A stretch of 64,000 nucleotides of DNA from positions 1 to 64,000 of the forward strand of contig NZ_VDMN01000005.1 of the NCBI RefSeq assembly GCF_006335145.1, read 5' to 3'. Below the pieces are notes generated by a model that saw only the letters and a program-made list of their open reading frames with translations, searched no databases and was not told where the DNA came from. This DNA is from Aliirhizobium smilacinae. GTDB lineage: Bacteria > Pseudomonadota > Alphaproteobacteria > Rhizobiales > Rhizobiaceae. A program made the position numbers and the translations under genes. Below, one piece after another: positions 63,012 to 64,000 of the stretch; within the stretch, counting starts at the first letter, position 1; the number at the start of each line of letters is the position of its first letter.

Positions 63012-63803
63012 ATGATAATCGGAGTTCTGGGTGTAGGACATCTTGCCGCCGCCATGATCGCGGGCCTCATGAAGTCCGGCGACCGCCAGACAATATTGCT
63101 TTCGCCGCGAGGAAAGTCGAAAGAGCTTGCCGCCCGATATGGGCTGGAGATCTGTGTTGACAACCGTGAATTGGTGGAGCGGGCAGAAATAGTCATCCTC
63201 GCGGTTCGCCCTGCAGATGCAACCGCGGCGCTGGAAGGCCTGCCTTGGAGAGCCGGACAGATCGTGGTTTCCGTTTGTGCCGGCGTTGCATTGTCGCAAT
63301 TTCCAGCGATTGCAGCCCGGATCGTGCGCGCCATGCCGCTGACGGCGGCTGAAATCAACGCCAGCCCGACCGTATTTTATCCGGAAATCGCCGAAGCACG
63401 CCAATTGATCGCGCGCTTCGGCCTGGCGATCGCGCTTCGCAACGAGGACGAATTCGAGGTGGCAACGGTGAATGCCGCAATCTACGGCTGGGCACAGGAC
63501 ATCGTGCGGCAGAGCGTCCACTGGGGGCACGATCATGGTGCGGATCAGCAGACGATGCGCCAACTCGTGGCCCAGACCTTCGTCGCCGCTGGCCGCATGA
63601 TTGCCGAAACTGCCGAGCCGATGGAAACGATCCTCAAGGATCTCGTAACGCCCGGCGGCATTACCGAACTCGGCCTTGAGGTTCTGGAAGAGCGGGGACA
63701 GCCTGCTGCCTGGCAGGCCGCTTGCGACGCGGTTTTCGCACGGCTCACATCCGTACCGAAAGATCGCAGTGGTTACGTCGATGAGGTGGAGGGAGCGGGA
63801 TAG
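63012..63803 (+). CDS. Pyrroline-5-carboxylate reductase-like oxidoreductase
   Basis: The 263-residue protein has the ProC-type Rossmann start MIIGVLGVGHLAAAMIAGLMKSG, the VILAVRPADATAAL segment (as VLAVKP in ProC), VRAMPLTAAEINASPTV, and the C-terminal LVTPGGITELGLEVLEERG that corresponds to ProC's TSPGGTT block. It would reduce a cyclic imine or related C=N bond with NAD(P)H. The active-site threonine context differs, so proline synthesis is not assured. Next to an imine-forming oxidase, a role in the same catabolic path is more likely. Confidence 0.78.
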   Translation: MIIGVLGVGHLAAAMIAGLMKSGDRQTILLSPRGKSKELAARYGLEICVDNRELVERAEIVILAVRPADATAALEGLPWRAGQIVVSVCAGVALSQFPAIAARIVRAMPLTAAEINASPTVFYPEIAEARQLIARFGLAIALRNEDEFEVATVNAAIYGWAQDIVRQSVHWGHDHGADQQTMRQLVAQTFVAAGRMIAETAEPMETILKDLVTPGGITELGLEVLEERGQPAAWQAACDAVFARLTSVPKDRSGYVDEVEGAG

Positions 63804-64000
63804 ATGTGGCCGCCGATCGCCTGATCTGTCGGAGAAACGATCAGTTCCGCCACGTCCACATGCGAAGGAAGGTTCAGGGCGCCGACAAGCACCGCGGCGA
63901 TATCCTCCGGGCGTAGCGGGCGCTGTTTCGCATACATCCGTTCCTGCAAGTCGGCCGCATCGCCATCGAAGGCCTGAAGGTAGAACTGCGTTTCCACTCT
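63773..64000 (-). CDS. SDR-family oxidoreductase, C-terminal part (cut by window edge)
   Basis: The reading frame continues beyond the end of the window, so only the last ~75 codons are present. The visible part RVETQFYLQAF, LRPEDIAAVLVGALNLPSHVDVAELIVSPTDQ is the C-terminal region of YdfG-like SDRs (serine/3-hydroxy acid dehydrogenase type). Its 3' end overlaps the ProC-like gene by 31 nt on the opposite strand. Confidence 0.78.
   Translation of the reverse strand, partial: RVETQFYLQAFDGDAADLQERMYAKQRPLRPEDIAAVLVGALNLPSHVDVAELIVSPTDQAIGGHIYPAPSTSST

Overview
The window looks like an alphaproteobacterial chromosome or chromid of the Rhizobium/Agrobacterium type. This is inferred from a complete, tightly overlapping bioBFDAZ operon with BioR-like operator half-sites, several FCD-type GntR regulators, solute-binding-protein ABC systems of four kinds, a FhuB-type fused siderophore permease, a Pho-box ahead of a Ugp-like transporter, and moderately high GC with rhizobial codon use. 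No species name can be given from the sequence alone.

Region by region. 1-7,250 starts with an initiator tRNA and its terminator, then a broken IS5-family remnant, followed by an accessory stretch of small, mostly uncharacterised genes (two SDRs, an HxlR regulator, a cupin, a VOC protein, DUF2934, several orphans). It contains an exonuclease-like fragment and a gene split by an in-frame TAG. 7,235-7,861 holds no recognisable gene but a 16-C homopolymer. 7,862-16,947 is a sugar-acid locus: an FCD regulator diverges from an oligopeptide/oligosaccharide-type ABC importer (binding protein, two permeases, double ATPase) followed by D-mannonate dehydratase and a galactonate-dehydratase-like enolase-superfamily enzyme. 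17,098-24,894 (minus strand) is a siderophore locus in the order ECF sigma factor, FecR anti-sigma, TonB receptor with STN signalling domain, binding protein, fused permease and ATPase. 25,067-29,140 is an AraC regulator divergent from a five-gene operon (SDR, VOC protein, saccharopine-dehydrogenase-like reductase, two NTF2-fold proteins). 29,279-35,082 is a BioR-like regulator plus bioBFDAZ. 35,268-40,476 carries two further SDR genes with LysR, MFS and AraC genes. 40,566-41,271 is a VapBC toxin-antitoxin pair. 41,436-44,300 is nested insertion sequences: an intact IS30-family element with a 3-bp target duplication sits inside an IS3-family transposase, which abuts a second IS3-family (IS407-like) remnant.

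44,849-49,996 is a probable phosphate-starvation operon: Pho box, Ugp-like ATPase, two permeases, binding protein and a GpdQ-like metallophosphodiesterase, together fitting uptake and hydrolysis of phosphodiesters. 50,134-52,509 is a quinone-oxidoreductase/ABM pair with divergent LysR. 52,696-54,013 is a rearrangement scar joining the tail of an AbrB-like membrane protein to a decayed ABC exporter on the opposite strand. 54,113-55,675 holds an Rrf2-like regulator and a 3-hydroxyacyl-CoA-dehydrogenase-like enzyme. 56,028-64,000 is a branched-chain-type (Liv) ABC importer with an FAD amine/amino-acid oxidase, an FCD regulator, a ProC-like reductase and a truncated SDR. The same TGTCGACA palindrome lies upstream of both the binding-protein gene and the regulator/ProC-like pair, suggesting one regulon for an unidentified nitrogen compound.

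The most interesting leads are the TGTCGACA-linked Liv/oxidase/ProC-like locus, the Pho-box phosphodiester operon, the ManD/galactonate-type sugar-acid locus, the amber-interrupted gene, and the nested mobile elements. No CRISPR array, rRNA or prophage was seen.
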